Assembly (NCBI GenBank): GCA_041493345.1
Contig: JBGPYQ010000130.1
Coordinates: 1 to 9,111, forward strand
Source of the DNA: VBDM01 sp041493345
Lineage (GTDB): Bacteria > Pseudomonadota > Gammaproteobacteria > Burkholderiales > SG8-39
Length of the DNA: 9,111 bases
Direction of reading: 5' to 3'
The notes beneath the pieces were generated by a model, which saw only the letters and a list, made by a program, of their open reading frames with translations, did not search any database and had not been told where the DNA came from. The translations under genes and the position numbers were made by a program. Positions 1 to 6,289 of this stretch are shown here, piece after piece; within the stretch, counting starts at the first letter, position 1, and the number at the start of each line of letters is the position of its first letter.

Positions 1-2181
1 ACCTACACGGTGACGATCCACGCGGACCGCGAGAAATATCCGGTGCTGCTCTCGAACGGAAATCTCCTCGCGCAGGGACACGAGCCCGGCGCACGCCACT
101 GGGCGAAGTGGAACGACCCTTTTCCCAAGCCCTGCTACCTGTTCGCGATGGTCGCGGCCAGGCTCGACAGGCTGGAGGATGTGTTCGTGACGCGCTCGGG
201 CCGGCGCGTGCGCCTCGCGATCTACGTCGAACCCGGAAAGCTCGACCAGTGCGGCTTCGCCATGCAGGCGCTCAAGAAGGCCATGAAATGGGACGAAGAC
301 GTCTTCGGGCTCGAGGTCGATCTGGACGATTACGCTATCGTCGCGGTGGACGACTTCAACTCCGGGGCGATGGAAAACAAGGGCCTCAATCTTTTCAATA
401 CGAAGTATGTGCTTGCCCGTCCCGACACGGCGACGGACTCGGACTTCCTCAATATCGACCGCGTGGTGGCACACGAGTATTTCCACAACTGGACCGGCAA
501 CCGCGTCACCTGCCGCGACTGGTTCCAGCTCTCGCTGAAGGAAGGCCTGACCGTATTCCGCGACCAGGAGTTCGGCGCGGACATGTACTCGCGGGCGGTC
601 GAGCGCATCCGCGAGGTGCGCGGCCTGCGCGCCGCGCAGTTCGCGGAGGACGCGGGGCCGATGGCGCACCCTGTGCGGCCCGCGTCCTACATGGAAATCG
701 GCAACTTCTACACCACCACGGTGTACGAGAAAGGGGCCGAGGTGGTGCGCATGATTCACACGCTGATCGGCGAGCGCAAGTTCCGCGAGGGCATGGACCT
801 CTATTTCAGGCGCCACGACGGGCAGGCGGTGACCTGCGACGATTTCGCGCAGGCCATGGCGGACGCTTCGGGCGCCGATCTATCGCAATTCAGGCGCTGG
901 TATGACCAGGCGGGGACCCCGGTGCTGCAAGTCGCGGGCGAGTACGACGCCGCGGCCGGGCGCTATACGCTGACAGTGCAGCAGTCCTGTCCCCCGACTC
1001 CGGGACAGGAAGTGAAGCTGCCGTTTCACATTCCGCTCGCGATCGGGCTCATCGGCCCGGACGGCGGCGACATGCTCGCCGAAGGCACGCGGGTGCTGTC
1101 CGTGAAGCTGCCTGAAGAACGCTTCGTCTTTGAAAGCATCCCGGCAAGGCCGGTGCCGTCGCTGCTGCGCGATTTCTCCGCGCCGGTGATCGTCAGGCAC
1201 GGCTACACCGAAGCCGAGCTCACGCATCTCATGGCCTGCGATTCCAACGCCTTCAACCGCTGGGAGGCCGGCCAGCGGCTTGCGCTCGGCATCATGCTGT
1301 GCGCAATCGAAGCGACCCGGTCCGGACGCGAGATCGAAGTGCCGAAAGCTTTTGTGGAGGCGGTCGCACGTCTGCTCGCCGACGCATCCGGAGATCCCGC
1401 TTTCGCGGCCGAGGCGATCGCGCTTCCTTCCGAAAGCTACGTCGCGGAGCAGATGACGATCGTCGATCCGGACGCGATCCATTCCGCGCGGGACGAGATC
1501 CGGCGGCGCCTGGCCGCAGCGCTGCGCAAGGAACTGCTCGCGGCCTGCCGCGCGCAGCGGGTCGCGGGTCCCTATTCGCCCGATGCAGTGTCGGCCGGCA
1601 AGCGCGCGCTCAAGAACGCCGCGCTCGGGCTCCTCATGGAGCTCGACGACGCCAGCCTGCGCGCGCTATGCATGAAGCAATTCGAGGCCGCGGACAACAT
1701 GACCGATGCGCTCGCGGCGCTTTCCATGCTCGCCAATTGCGACTGCCCCGAGCGGATGCGGGCGCTGGATGCCTTCTACAACCGCTGGAAGAACGAGCCG
1801 CTGGTGGTGGACAAGTGGCTGGCGGTGCAATCGACGGCGCGCCTGCCTTCGGCGCTTGCCGATGTGAAGCGCCTGATGGCGCATCCGGCGTTCAACCTCA
1901 GGAATCCGAACAAGATCTATGCGCTGATCGGCGGCTTCCGCGGCAACCAGGTGCGCTTCCACGCCGCGGACGGCGCGGGCTACGCCTTTCTCGCCGACCA
2001 GGTCGTCGCGCTCGACGCAATCAATCCGCAGGTCGCGGCGCGCATGGCGCGGGGGTTCGACCGCTGGAGAAAGTTCGACGAGCAGCGCCAGGGGCGCGCG
2101 CGCGCGGCGCTAGAGCGCATTCGCGACGCGAAGGGCGTCTCGAAGGGCGTGCTCGAGATCGCGACTCGGGCGCTGGCCTAG
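1..2181 (+). CDS. pepN: Aminopeptidase N (M1 family zinc aminopeptidase), 5' end cut by window
   Basis: Cytosolic metallo-aminopeptidase that removes N-terminal residues from peptides. The frame is open from base 1, so the GTG at 10 is internal. By recalled alignment with the 870-residue E. coli enzyme about 139 N-terminal residues lie outside; 726 are visible. The exopeptidase motif GAMEN is at 364-378. The zinc site HEYFH is at 472-486, with the third ligand Glu of LKEGL at 541-543, giving HExxH-x18-E. The transition-state Tyr of VYEKGAE is at 724-726. These fall exactly where E. coli His297, His301, Glu320 and Tyr381 should be, with no gaps. The C-terminal helical domain is complete, including NNMTDALAALS- and NPQVAAR-like stretches. 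The residue before GAMEN is Ser, where E. coli has Met260. The TAG stop overlaps the stop of the convergent thioesterase gene by sharing CTAG. Identification is very secure. Confidence 0.98.
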   Translation, partial: TYTVTIHADREKYPVLLSNGNLLAQGHEPGARHWAKWNDPFPKPCYLFAMVAARLDRLEDVFVTRSGRRVRLAIYVEPGKLDQCGFAMQALKKAMKWDEDVFGLEVDLDDYAIVAVDDFNSGAMENKGLNLFNTKYVLARPDTATDSDFLNIDRVVAHEYFHNWTGNRVTCRDWFQLSLKEGLTVFRDQEFGADMYSRAVERIREVRGLRAAQFAEDAGPMAHPVRPASYMEIGNFYTTTVYEKGAEVVRMIHTLIGERKFREGMDLYFRRHDGQAVTCDDFAQAMADASGADLSQFRRWYDQAGTPVLQVAGEYDAAAGRYTLTVQQSCPPTPGQEVKLPFHIPLAIGLIGPDGGDMLAEGTRVLSVKLPEERFVFESIPARPVPSLLRDFSAPVIVRHGYTEAELTHLMACDSNAFNRWEAGQRLALGIMLCAIEATRSGREIEVPKAFVEAVARLLADASGDPAFAAEAIALPSESYVAEQMTIVDPDAIHSARDEIRRRLAAALRKELLAACRAQRVAGPYSPDAVSAGKRALKNAALGLLMELDDASLRALCMKQFEAADNMTDALAALSMLANCDCPERMRALDAFYNRWKNEPLVVDKWLAVQSTARLPSALADVKRLMAHPAFNLRNPNKIYALIGGFRGNQVRFHAADGAGYAFLADQVVALDAINPQVAARMARGFDRWRKFDEQRQGRARAALERIRDAKGVSKGVLEIATRALA

Positions 2182-2600
2182 CCGCTGCGCCCGCGCACCA
2201 TCGCGACCTTGTCCTGCACGCGCACGTCGAAGCGCGCGACGTTGACCACCATGCGCTCGTGCGTGCCGTCGCCGATCGGTTCTTTTTCATCATTCACCGC
2301 TACGCGGAAGGTGACCGTGCGGCCTTCCAGCTTCACGATTTCGACTTCCGCGCGCACGCGCATGCCTACCGGCGTCGCGGCGAAGTGGCGGATGTCGAGG
2401 CGCGTGCCGAGCGACTGATGGCCCTGCGGAAGCAGGTGCTCGATGGCGGCGAGCGCGGCCGCTTCGATCACATTGATCATCACCGGCGTCGCAAGCACGT
2501 GCACGCGGCCGCTGCCCACGCGCGGCGCGGTGTGTTCCTCGCCCACCACGAGCTCCGCGGTGCCCTTCAGGCCGGGTTTCAGGTTTGCTGCCGCGTTCAC
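2178..2600 (-). CDS. FlK-like hotdog-fold acyl-CoA thioesterase, copy A
   Basis: Predicted cytosolic thioesterase of the fluoroacetyl-CoA thioesterase (FlK)-like hotdog family, hydrolysing an unknown acyl-CoA. Starting at the GTG at 2600 it has 140 residues, close to FlK (about 139). The FlK triad Thr42/Glu50/His76 is matched by Thr38 and Glu46 (ATPVMINVIEAAA) and His72 (LGTRLDIRHFAATP), and the family motif GTHER follows. FlK Phe36, the lid residue tied to fluoroacetyl selectivity, is Arg32 here, so fluoroacetate resistance is not expected. The GTG has a GGAG six bases upstream (2607-2610) and gives the same short lead before LKPGL as copy B. An in-frame ATG at 2615 would add five residues but has no ribosome binding site. 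It faces copy B head to head and converges on pepN. Family confidence is high; substrate unknown. Confidence 0.88.
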   Translation of the reverse strand: MNAAANLKPGLKGTAELVVGEEHTAPRVGSGRVHVLATPVMINVIEAAALAAIEHLLPQGHQSLGTRLDIRHFAATPVGMRVRAEVEIVKLEGRTVTFRVAVNDEKEPIGDGTHERMVVNVARFDVRVQDKVAMVRGRSG

Positions 2601-2655
2601 CGGATTCTCCAGCATGCATAATAGCGCCGTAAGGGAACACTACAGGGAACTTTCG
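2601..2655. promoter_or_regulatory. Divergent control region between the two thioesterase genes, with overlapping -10-like boxes
   Basis: About 55 bases separate the two start codons. On the plus strand CATAAT at 2617-2622 differs from the -10 consensus at one position; a poor -35 candidate, TTCACC, lies at 2596-2601 with 15-base spacing. On the minus strand the same AT-rich spot reads TATTAT (2618-2623), also one mismatch from TATAAT. The rest of the neighbourhood is GC-rich, so this patch stands out. A minus-strand transcript starting from it would begin near 2611, inside or after the ATG at 2615, which favours the GTG start at 2600. The plus-strand gene has an AGGGAA ribosome binding site at 2644-2649. 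Promoter calls are inferred from motif only. Confidence 0.3.
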
Positions 2656-3057
2656 ATGAAACCCAGCCTGAAACCCGGACTCGTCCACACGAAGAAAATC
2701 ACGGTCGATGAGTTTCGCGTCATCAATTTCATGGGCGAGGACTGCCGCGTCTATGCGACGCCGCGCATCATCAGCGACGTCGAGTACGCCTGCCGCAACT
2801 TTCTCCTCGAGCACCTCGACCCGGGCGAGGACACGGTCGGCACCAAAGTGAACTGGGAGCACGTGAGCCCAGCGCTGCTCGGCGCCGAGATCACGATCTC
2901 CATCAAGCTGACCGGCGTGGATAGGCGGCGTGTGACTTTCGAGGCGGCCGTCAACGAGGGCGCCGACCCCGTCGCGCGCGGCACGCACGAGCGCTTTGTC
3001 GTTGACGTGCAGAAAGTGCGCGAGCGGCTGCTGAAGAAAAAGGCGCAGCGGAGCTGA
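2656..3057 (+). CDS. FlK-like hotdog-fold acyl-CoA thioesterase, copy B
   Basis: A 133-residue paralogue of copy A. Both have LKPGL near the start, ATP before the active helix and GTHER near the end. The FlK-type triad is Thr35 and Glu43 (YATPRIISDVEYA) and His69 (VGTKVNWEH). FlK Phe36 is replaced by Asp29, so the acyl pocket should differ from both FlK and copy A. The ATG at 2656 is chosen because AGGGAA sits six bases upstream (2644-2649) and the protein then begins like other family members; the frame is open back to about 2443 but that part is antisense to copy A. The stop is followed after one base by the next start, so it leads a three-gene operon with the aspartate-dehydrogenase-like and RraA-like genes. 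Predicted cytosolic; substrate unknown. Confidence 0.9.
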   Translation: MKPSLKPGLVHTKKITVDEFRVINFMGEDCRVYATPRIISDVEYACRNFLLEHLDPGEDTVGTKVNWEHVSPALLGAEITISIKLTGVDRRRVTFEAAVNEGADPVARGTHERFVVDVQKVRERLLKKKAQRS

Positions 3058-3058
3058 C

Positions 3059-3874
3059 ATGCGCATCGGCATCCTCGGCGGCGGCGTCATCGCGAGGCTT
3101 TTCCTCGAGCATGTACGCCGCGGCAAGATGGGCGATGCGCGGGTGGTGGCAGTCACGGGCCGTAGCGTCGCTTCGCGCGGTAAGGCGCTCGCGCGCGAGT
3201 TTCACGTGCCGTTCGTCGTCGGGGCGAAGAAGCTGATCGCGGCCCGTCCGGAGGTGGTGATCGAGGCCGCGTCCCACGACGCGGTGCGCGAGTACGCCGG
3301 GGCGCTGCTCGCGAAGGGTATCGCCGTCATCGTGCTCTCGAGCGGCGCGCTCTGCGACGACAAGCTGCGCAAGCGCCTCGAGCGCACCGCGGCGAAGCAT
3401 CGCGCGCTTTTGTATGTGCCTTCGGGCGGAATCGGAGGGCTCGACGCCCTGAAGGCGGCGTGCGCGGCCGGCGTCGATGAAGTGAGCATCGCCGTCACCA
3501 AGCCGCCCGCGGCGTGGAAAGACATTCCGTACGTAGAGAAGCTAAAGGTCGATCTTGACCGGCTCACAGGGCCGGTGACTCTGTTCGAGGGCACGGCGCG
3601 CGAGGGCGTGCCGCACTTTCCCGCCAATGTGAACATCGCCGCGGTGCTCGCGCTCGCCGGCATCGGCTTCGATCGCACGCGCCTGAAGGTGGTCGCCGAC
3701 CCGGCGCTGAAATTCAACACGCATTTCATCACGATCCGCGGCAAGACCGGGACGATCGACCTGCGCTTCGAGAGCGTGCCCTCGCCCGACAATCCCAGGA
3801 CCGCGATGCTCGCCTGCTACAGCGCGCTCGCCGCGATCCGCCAGTTCGGCTCGCTGGTGCGCTACGGAACCTGA
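3059..3874 (+). CDS. L-aspartate dehydrogenase-like NAD(P)-dependent oxidoreductase
   Basis: A 271-residue protein of the NadX/aspartate dehydrogenase family, whose characterised members oxidise L-aspartate with NAD(P) to iminoaspartate, which can hydrolyse to oxaloacetate or feed quinolinate synthesis. An N-terminal Rossmann loop GILGGGVIA (residues 4-12) is followed by EAASHDAVREYA, the signature VPSGGIGGLDAL (about 120-131), FPANVN with Asn190, and NTHFITIRG with His222. Asn190 and His222 match the NAD-contact Asn and catalytic His that I recall near 190 and 220 in this family. The last glycine of the usual GxGxxG is Ala12. The ATG has GGAG five bases upstream (3050-3053), one base after the thioesterase stop. 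No nadA or nadC is nearby, so NAD synthesis is not indicated; a catabolic role with the neighbouring RraA-like gene is more likely. The amino-acid substrate could differ from aspartate. Confidence 0.88.
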   Translation: MRIGILGGGVIARLFLEHVRRGKMGDARVVAVTGRSVASRGKALAREFHVPFVVGAKKLIAARPEVVIEAASHDAVREYAGALLAKGIAVIVLSSGALCDDKLRKRLERTAAKHRALLYVPSGGIGGLDALKAACAAGVDEVSIAVTKPPAAWKDIPYVEKLKVDLDRLTGPVTLFEGTAREGVPHFPANVNIAAVLALAGIGFDRTRLKVVADPALKFNTHFITIRGKTGTIDLRFESVPSPDNPRTAMLACYSALAAIRQFGSLVRYGT

Positions 3875-3877
3875 GCG

Positions 3878-4564
3878 GTGAAGCGCTCCTCCTACACCCT
3901 CGCCCGCGAGCTTCTGCGCAGGCGCTATCTCAAAGTGGACACGGCGACGGTGGCCGACGTGCTCGATGCGCTCGGGCTGCCCGACCAGGGGCTCGCGCCC
4001 GGGTTCGCGCCTTACCCCGCGTCCGCCGGCAAGATGGCGGGCTGGGCCTACACGATCCTGGGAAAAATGCGGCGCTACGCGGGAAGCGGCGATCCGCGGA
4101 AAATGAAGGCGGTGGACGGTGCAGGCAAGGGTGACATCACGGTGTGGGCCGGAGAAGGCAAAGGCGTGTGCTTTTTCGGCGAACTGATCGCGCTCGGCAT
4201 GAAGCGCCGCGGCTGCGCCGGCGCGCTCGTGGACGGCGGCATCCGCGACATCGAATGGATCAGGCGGCAGCGATTTCCCGTGTACGCCCGTTACCGCACG
4301 CCGGTGCAGTCGATCGGCCGCTGGAAGGTGACGGCGTGGCAGGTGCCGGTTGACATGCCGGGAGCGACGGCAAGGCGCGTCAGCGTACGCCCCGGAGATT
4401 TCGTGCTGGCGGACACGGACGGCGTCATCGTGGTACCGGCCCGGGCCGCAGCAAAGGTGCTCGCCCAGGCCGAGCGCCTCACGGCCAGAGAGATCCGGAT
4501 CCGCCGCGACCTCGGCCGGGGCGCGAGCCTGGAGCACGTGCTCAGGAAGTACGGCCACGTCTGA
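3878..4564 (+). CDS. RraA-family protein, probable 4-hydroxy-4-methyl-2-oxoglutarate-type aldolase / oxaloacetate decarboxylase
   Basis: A 228-residue protein of the RraA/HMG-aldolase family. Known catalytic members are divalent-metal class II pyruvate aldolases (HMG/CHA aldolase, LigK) that also decarboxylate oxaloacetate; RraA itself is a non-catalytic RNase E inhibitor. N-terminal DTATVADVLDALG is typical. GELIA (residues 101-105) and DGGIRD (119-124) form the active site, and Arg123-Asp124 are the pyruvate- and metal-binding pair at the same numbering I recall for the Pseudomonas aldolase. Their presence argues for an enzyme rather than an RNase E regulator. The C-terminus has the usual PGDFVLADTDGVIVVP stretch. 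The start is GTG at 3878, three bases after the previous stop, with GGAA at 3866-3869. It ends the three-gene operon. The family was long mislabelled dimethylmenaquinone methyltransferase. The exact substrate is open. Confidence 0.88.
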   Translation: MKRSSYTLARELLRRRYLKVDTATVADVLDALGLPDQGLAPGFAPYPASAGKMAGWAYTILGKMRRYAGSGDPRKMKAVDGAGKGDITVWAGEGKGVCFFGELIALGMKRRGCAGALVDGGIRDIEWIRRQRFPVYARYRTPVQSIGRWKVTAWQVPVDMPGATARRVSVRPGDFVLADTDGVIVVPARAAAKVLAQAERLTAREIRIRRDLGRGASLEHVLRKYGHV

Positions 4565-4587
4565 GCCTTGGCGGCACAATGCTGAGA

Positions 4588-4605
4588 TGCCGCTTCCACG
4601 CGGCA
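4588..4605 (+). terminator. Weak hairpin after the RraA-like gene
   Basis: TGCCGC (4588-4593) and GCGGCA (4600-4605) form a perfect six-base stem with a six-base loop, 24 bases after the RraA-like stop codon. There is no following T run, so it is at best a weak or factor-assisted stop or a 3'-end stabiliser. The rest of the 153-base gap up to 4717 holds no gene and no convincing promoter. Confidence 0.2.
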
Positions 4606-4717
4606 GTGCAACATCGTGTCTTTCCCATGAGCGGCTGGACTTGCGCTTCGAATCGCAGTAATTTGGCCGCAGCAGAACGATAGCGCAGCCGCGCCCCAAC
4701 CACCGGGAGACAACCCA

Positions 4718-6211
4718 ATGAGCATGCTTCCCTCTGAAGAGCTGGTGCAATTGTCGTCCGCAGAATCGCTTTTCCCGTCGCCGATTCCGGTGCAGTCGGT
4801 GTCGAGCGACGAGTTCATACCCGAGCCGCAGACGCGCAAGCAGCATGAATTCGAGGCGCGCGTAAAGGAGCTGGGCGCGAAAATGGCCAGGCGCCTGGGC
4901 GTGAGCCGCAGGCGGTTCTTCCAGTCCGCGGCGGGCATGGCCACCGCGTTCCTCGCCATGAACGACACCTACGGCCCGATTTTCGGCGTGTCCAGGGCCG
5001 AAGCCACGGAGCCCGAGCGCGCCAATGATCGCGCGAAGAAGCTGTCCGGGCAGTTCATCATGGACATGCACACGCACTTCCTGCGCCCGGGCACGAAAAT
5101 CATGACCTTCGTGAACCAGAGGAACGCCGTGGGCAAGGCCGGCTGGAACGCCTCGCTCGGGGAAAAAGAGCAGACCATCGATGACCTGATGTTCCAGAAC
5201 TACATCAAGGAAATCTACCTCGATTCAGACACCAAGGTCGCCTGCATCAGCGGTGCGCCCTCGGAAAAACTGGAAGACTGGTTCCTCACCAACAAGATGA
5301 AGGCCGATACGCGCGCCAGCGTCAATGCCATTGCCGGTTCCAGACGCATGTTCGCCCACGCCATCTTCACGCCGGGCTACGACGGCTGGATGGAGGCGAT
5401 CGACCGCGACATCGCCACGCTCAAGCCCGATTCGATGAAGGGCTACTGCATAGGCGACAACACCAACAAGGACCTGTCGATCCACCCCTGGCTGCTCGAC
5501 GACGACAAATTGGTTTATCCCGCCTATGAAAAATTCCTCAAGGCGGGACTGAAAAACGTCTGCATCCACAAGGGCCTGTTCAACCCGGCGCTGGAAAAGC
5601 AGTTCCCCCATCTGTTGCGGCATGCGATGGTGGGCGACGTGGGCAAGGCGGCCAAGGACTGGCCGCAGCTCAATTTCATCATCTACCACGGCGCCTATCG
5701 CCTCGGGCCGGTCAAGGATGCCTTGGCCGGTTTCGAGCAGACCGGGCGCGTCGAATGGGTTTCCGATCTCGCCGATATCCCGGCGAAGTACGGCGTCAAG
5801 AATGTCTATGCCGATGTCGGTCAGCTTTTCGCGCAGACCACGATTGCCGAGCCGCGCCTGTCGGCGGCGATGATGGGCATACTGATCAAGGGACTGGGCG
5901 CGGATCACGTGAACTGGGGCACCGATGCCATCTGGACCGGCGCGCCGCAATGGCAGATCGAGGCGCTGCGCAGGTTGGAGATCCCGGAAGACATGCAAAA
6001 GAAGTACGGCTTCAAGCCGCTCGGGCCCGCCGACGGTCCGGTCAAGACCGCGATCTTCGGCGGCAACAGCGCGCGCCTGTACAACTACAAGCCGCAGCAG
6101 CGCGCCGAAATCGAGAACGACAAGCTCGCCTTCTACAAGGAGCTCTACGAAAAGCACGGCGCCGGGCGCACCAACCTTGCTTACGGGTACGCTCTCAAAA
6201 AATCCGCATGA
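4718..6211 (+). CDS. Tat-exported amidohydrolase (amidohydrolase_2 / TIM-barrel metal-dependent hydrolase)
   Basis: A 497-residue metal-dependent hydrolase or decarboxylase of the amidohydrolase_2 group, predicted to act outside the cytoplasm. The barrel begins at MDMHTH with metal ligands His118 and His120. Further candidate ligands are His284 (CIHKG), His324 (IYHGAY) and Asp403 (WGTDAIW), completing the usual HxH-H-H-D set. A twin-arginine motif SRRRFF (63-68) is followed by a modestly hydrophobic stretch and a possible cleavage point near RAEA (93-96). About 60 charged residues precede the motif, which is unusually long. The ATG at 4718 is supported by GGAG eight bases upstream (4706-4709); an internal ATG at 4883 (AAGGAG at 4865-4870, 12-base spacing) would give a more classical Tat signal. 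The next gene, a secreted cytochrome-propeller protein, lies 78 bases on and is probably co-transcribed. Substrate unknown. Confidence 0.88.
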   Translation: MSMLPSEELVQLSSAESLFPSPIPVQSVSSDEFIPEPQTRKQHEFEARVKELGAKMARRLGVSRRRFFQSAAGMATAFLAMNDTYGPIFGVSRAEATEPERANDRAKKLSGQFIMDMHTHFLRPGTKIMTFVNQRNAVGKAGWNASLGEKEQTIDDLMFQNYIKEIYLDSDTKVACISGAPSEKLEDWFLTNKMKADTRASVNAIAGSRRMFAHAIFTPGYDGWMEAIDRDIATLKPDSMKGYCIGDNTNKDLSIHPWLLDDDKLVYPAYEKFLKAGLKNVCIHKGLFNPALEKQFPHLLRHAMVGDVGKAAKDWPQLNFIIYHGAYRLGPVKDALAGFEQTGRVEWVSDLADIPAKYGVKNVYADVGQLFAQTTIAEPRLSAAMMGILIKGLGADHVNWGTDAIWTGAPQWQIEALRRLEIPEDMQKKYGFKPLGPADGPVKTAIFGGNSARLYNYKPQQRAEIENDKLAFYKELYEKHGAGRTNLAYGYALKKSA

Positions 6212-6225
6212 ATGGCGGTAAATCC

Positions 6226-6251
6226 GGCACCTGGATGGCGGGCAAGGTGCC
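6226..6251 (+). repeat. Inverted repeat between the amidohydrolase and cytochrome-propeller genes
   Basis: GGCACCT (6226-6232) and AGGTGCC (6245-6251) are a perfect seven-base inverted repeat around a 12-base loop, in the 78-base gap. No T run follows, so it is not an intrinsic terminator. It could be an mRNA hairpin that stabilises one part of a shared transcript or tunes expression of the second gene, or an operator. Only the repeat itself is seen; a role is inferred. Confidence 0.35.
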
Positions 6252-6289
6252 ATCTCGCCCGAGTTGAGGTGCGCGGATCAGGAGCAGCG

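Noticed and set aside
1299..2621. Long plus-strand open frame of 440 codons overlapping the end of pepN
   Set aside because: It is out of frame with well-conserved PepN sequence and runs antisense through a thioesterase gene. Its product is Arg/Ala-rich, as expected from off-frame reading of GC-rich DNA.
2178..3057. Fluoroacetate-resistance function for the FlK-like pair
   Set aside because: The lid residue Phe36 tied to fluoroacetyl-CoA selectivity is absent from both copies and no fluorometabolite genes are nearby.
3878..4564. RNase E inhibitor RraA or dimethylmenaquinone methyltransferase
   Set aside because: The catalytic Arg-Asp pair in DGGIRD and the operon setting point to a metal-dependent aldolase/decarboxylase; the methyltransferase label is a known old misannotation.
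4568..4584. Sigma54-like TTGGC...TGCT element after the RraA-like gene
   Set aside because: The GG and GC doublets are 9 bases apart instead of the required 10, and the element is 135 bases from the next start.
3542..5077. Minus-strand open frame of 511 codons
   Set aside because: It lies opposite three genes with clear family motifs and crosses their intergenic gap; the translation is His/Arg-rich with no recognisable domain.
5225..6253. Minus-strand open frame of 342 codons
   Set aside because: Antisense to the Tat amidohydrolase, whose metal ligands fix the real frame; no domain or ribosome binding site supports it.
6212..6289. N-terminal extension of the cytochrome-propeller protein starting at the ATG at 6212
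   Set aside because: No ribosome binding site, it would bury a good signal peptide and it passes through an inverted repeat; the ATG at 6290 has GGAG at ideal spacing.
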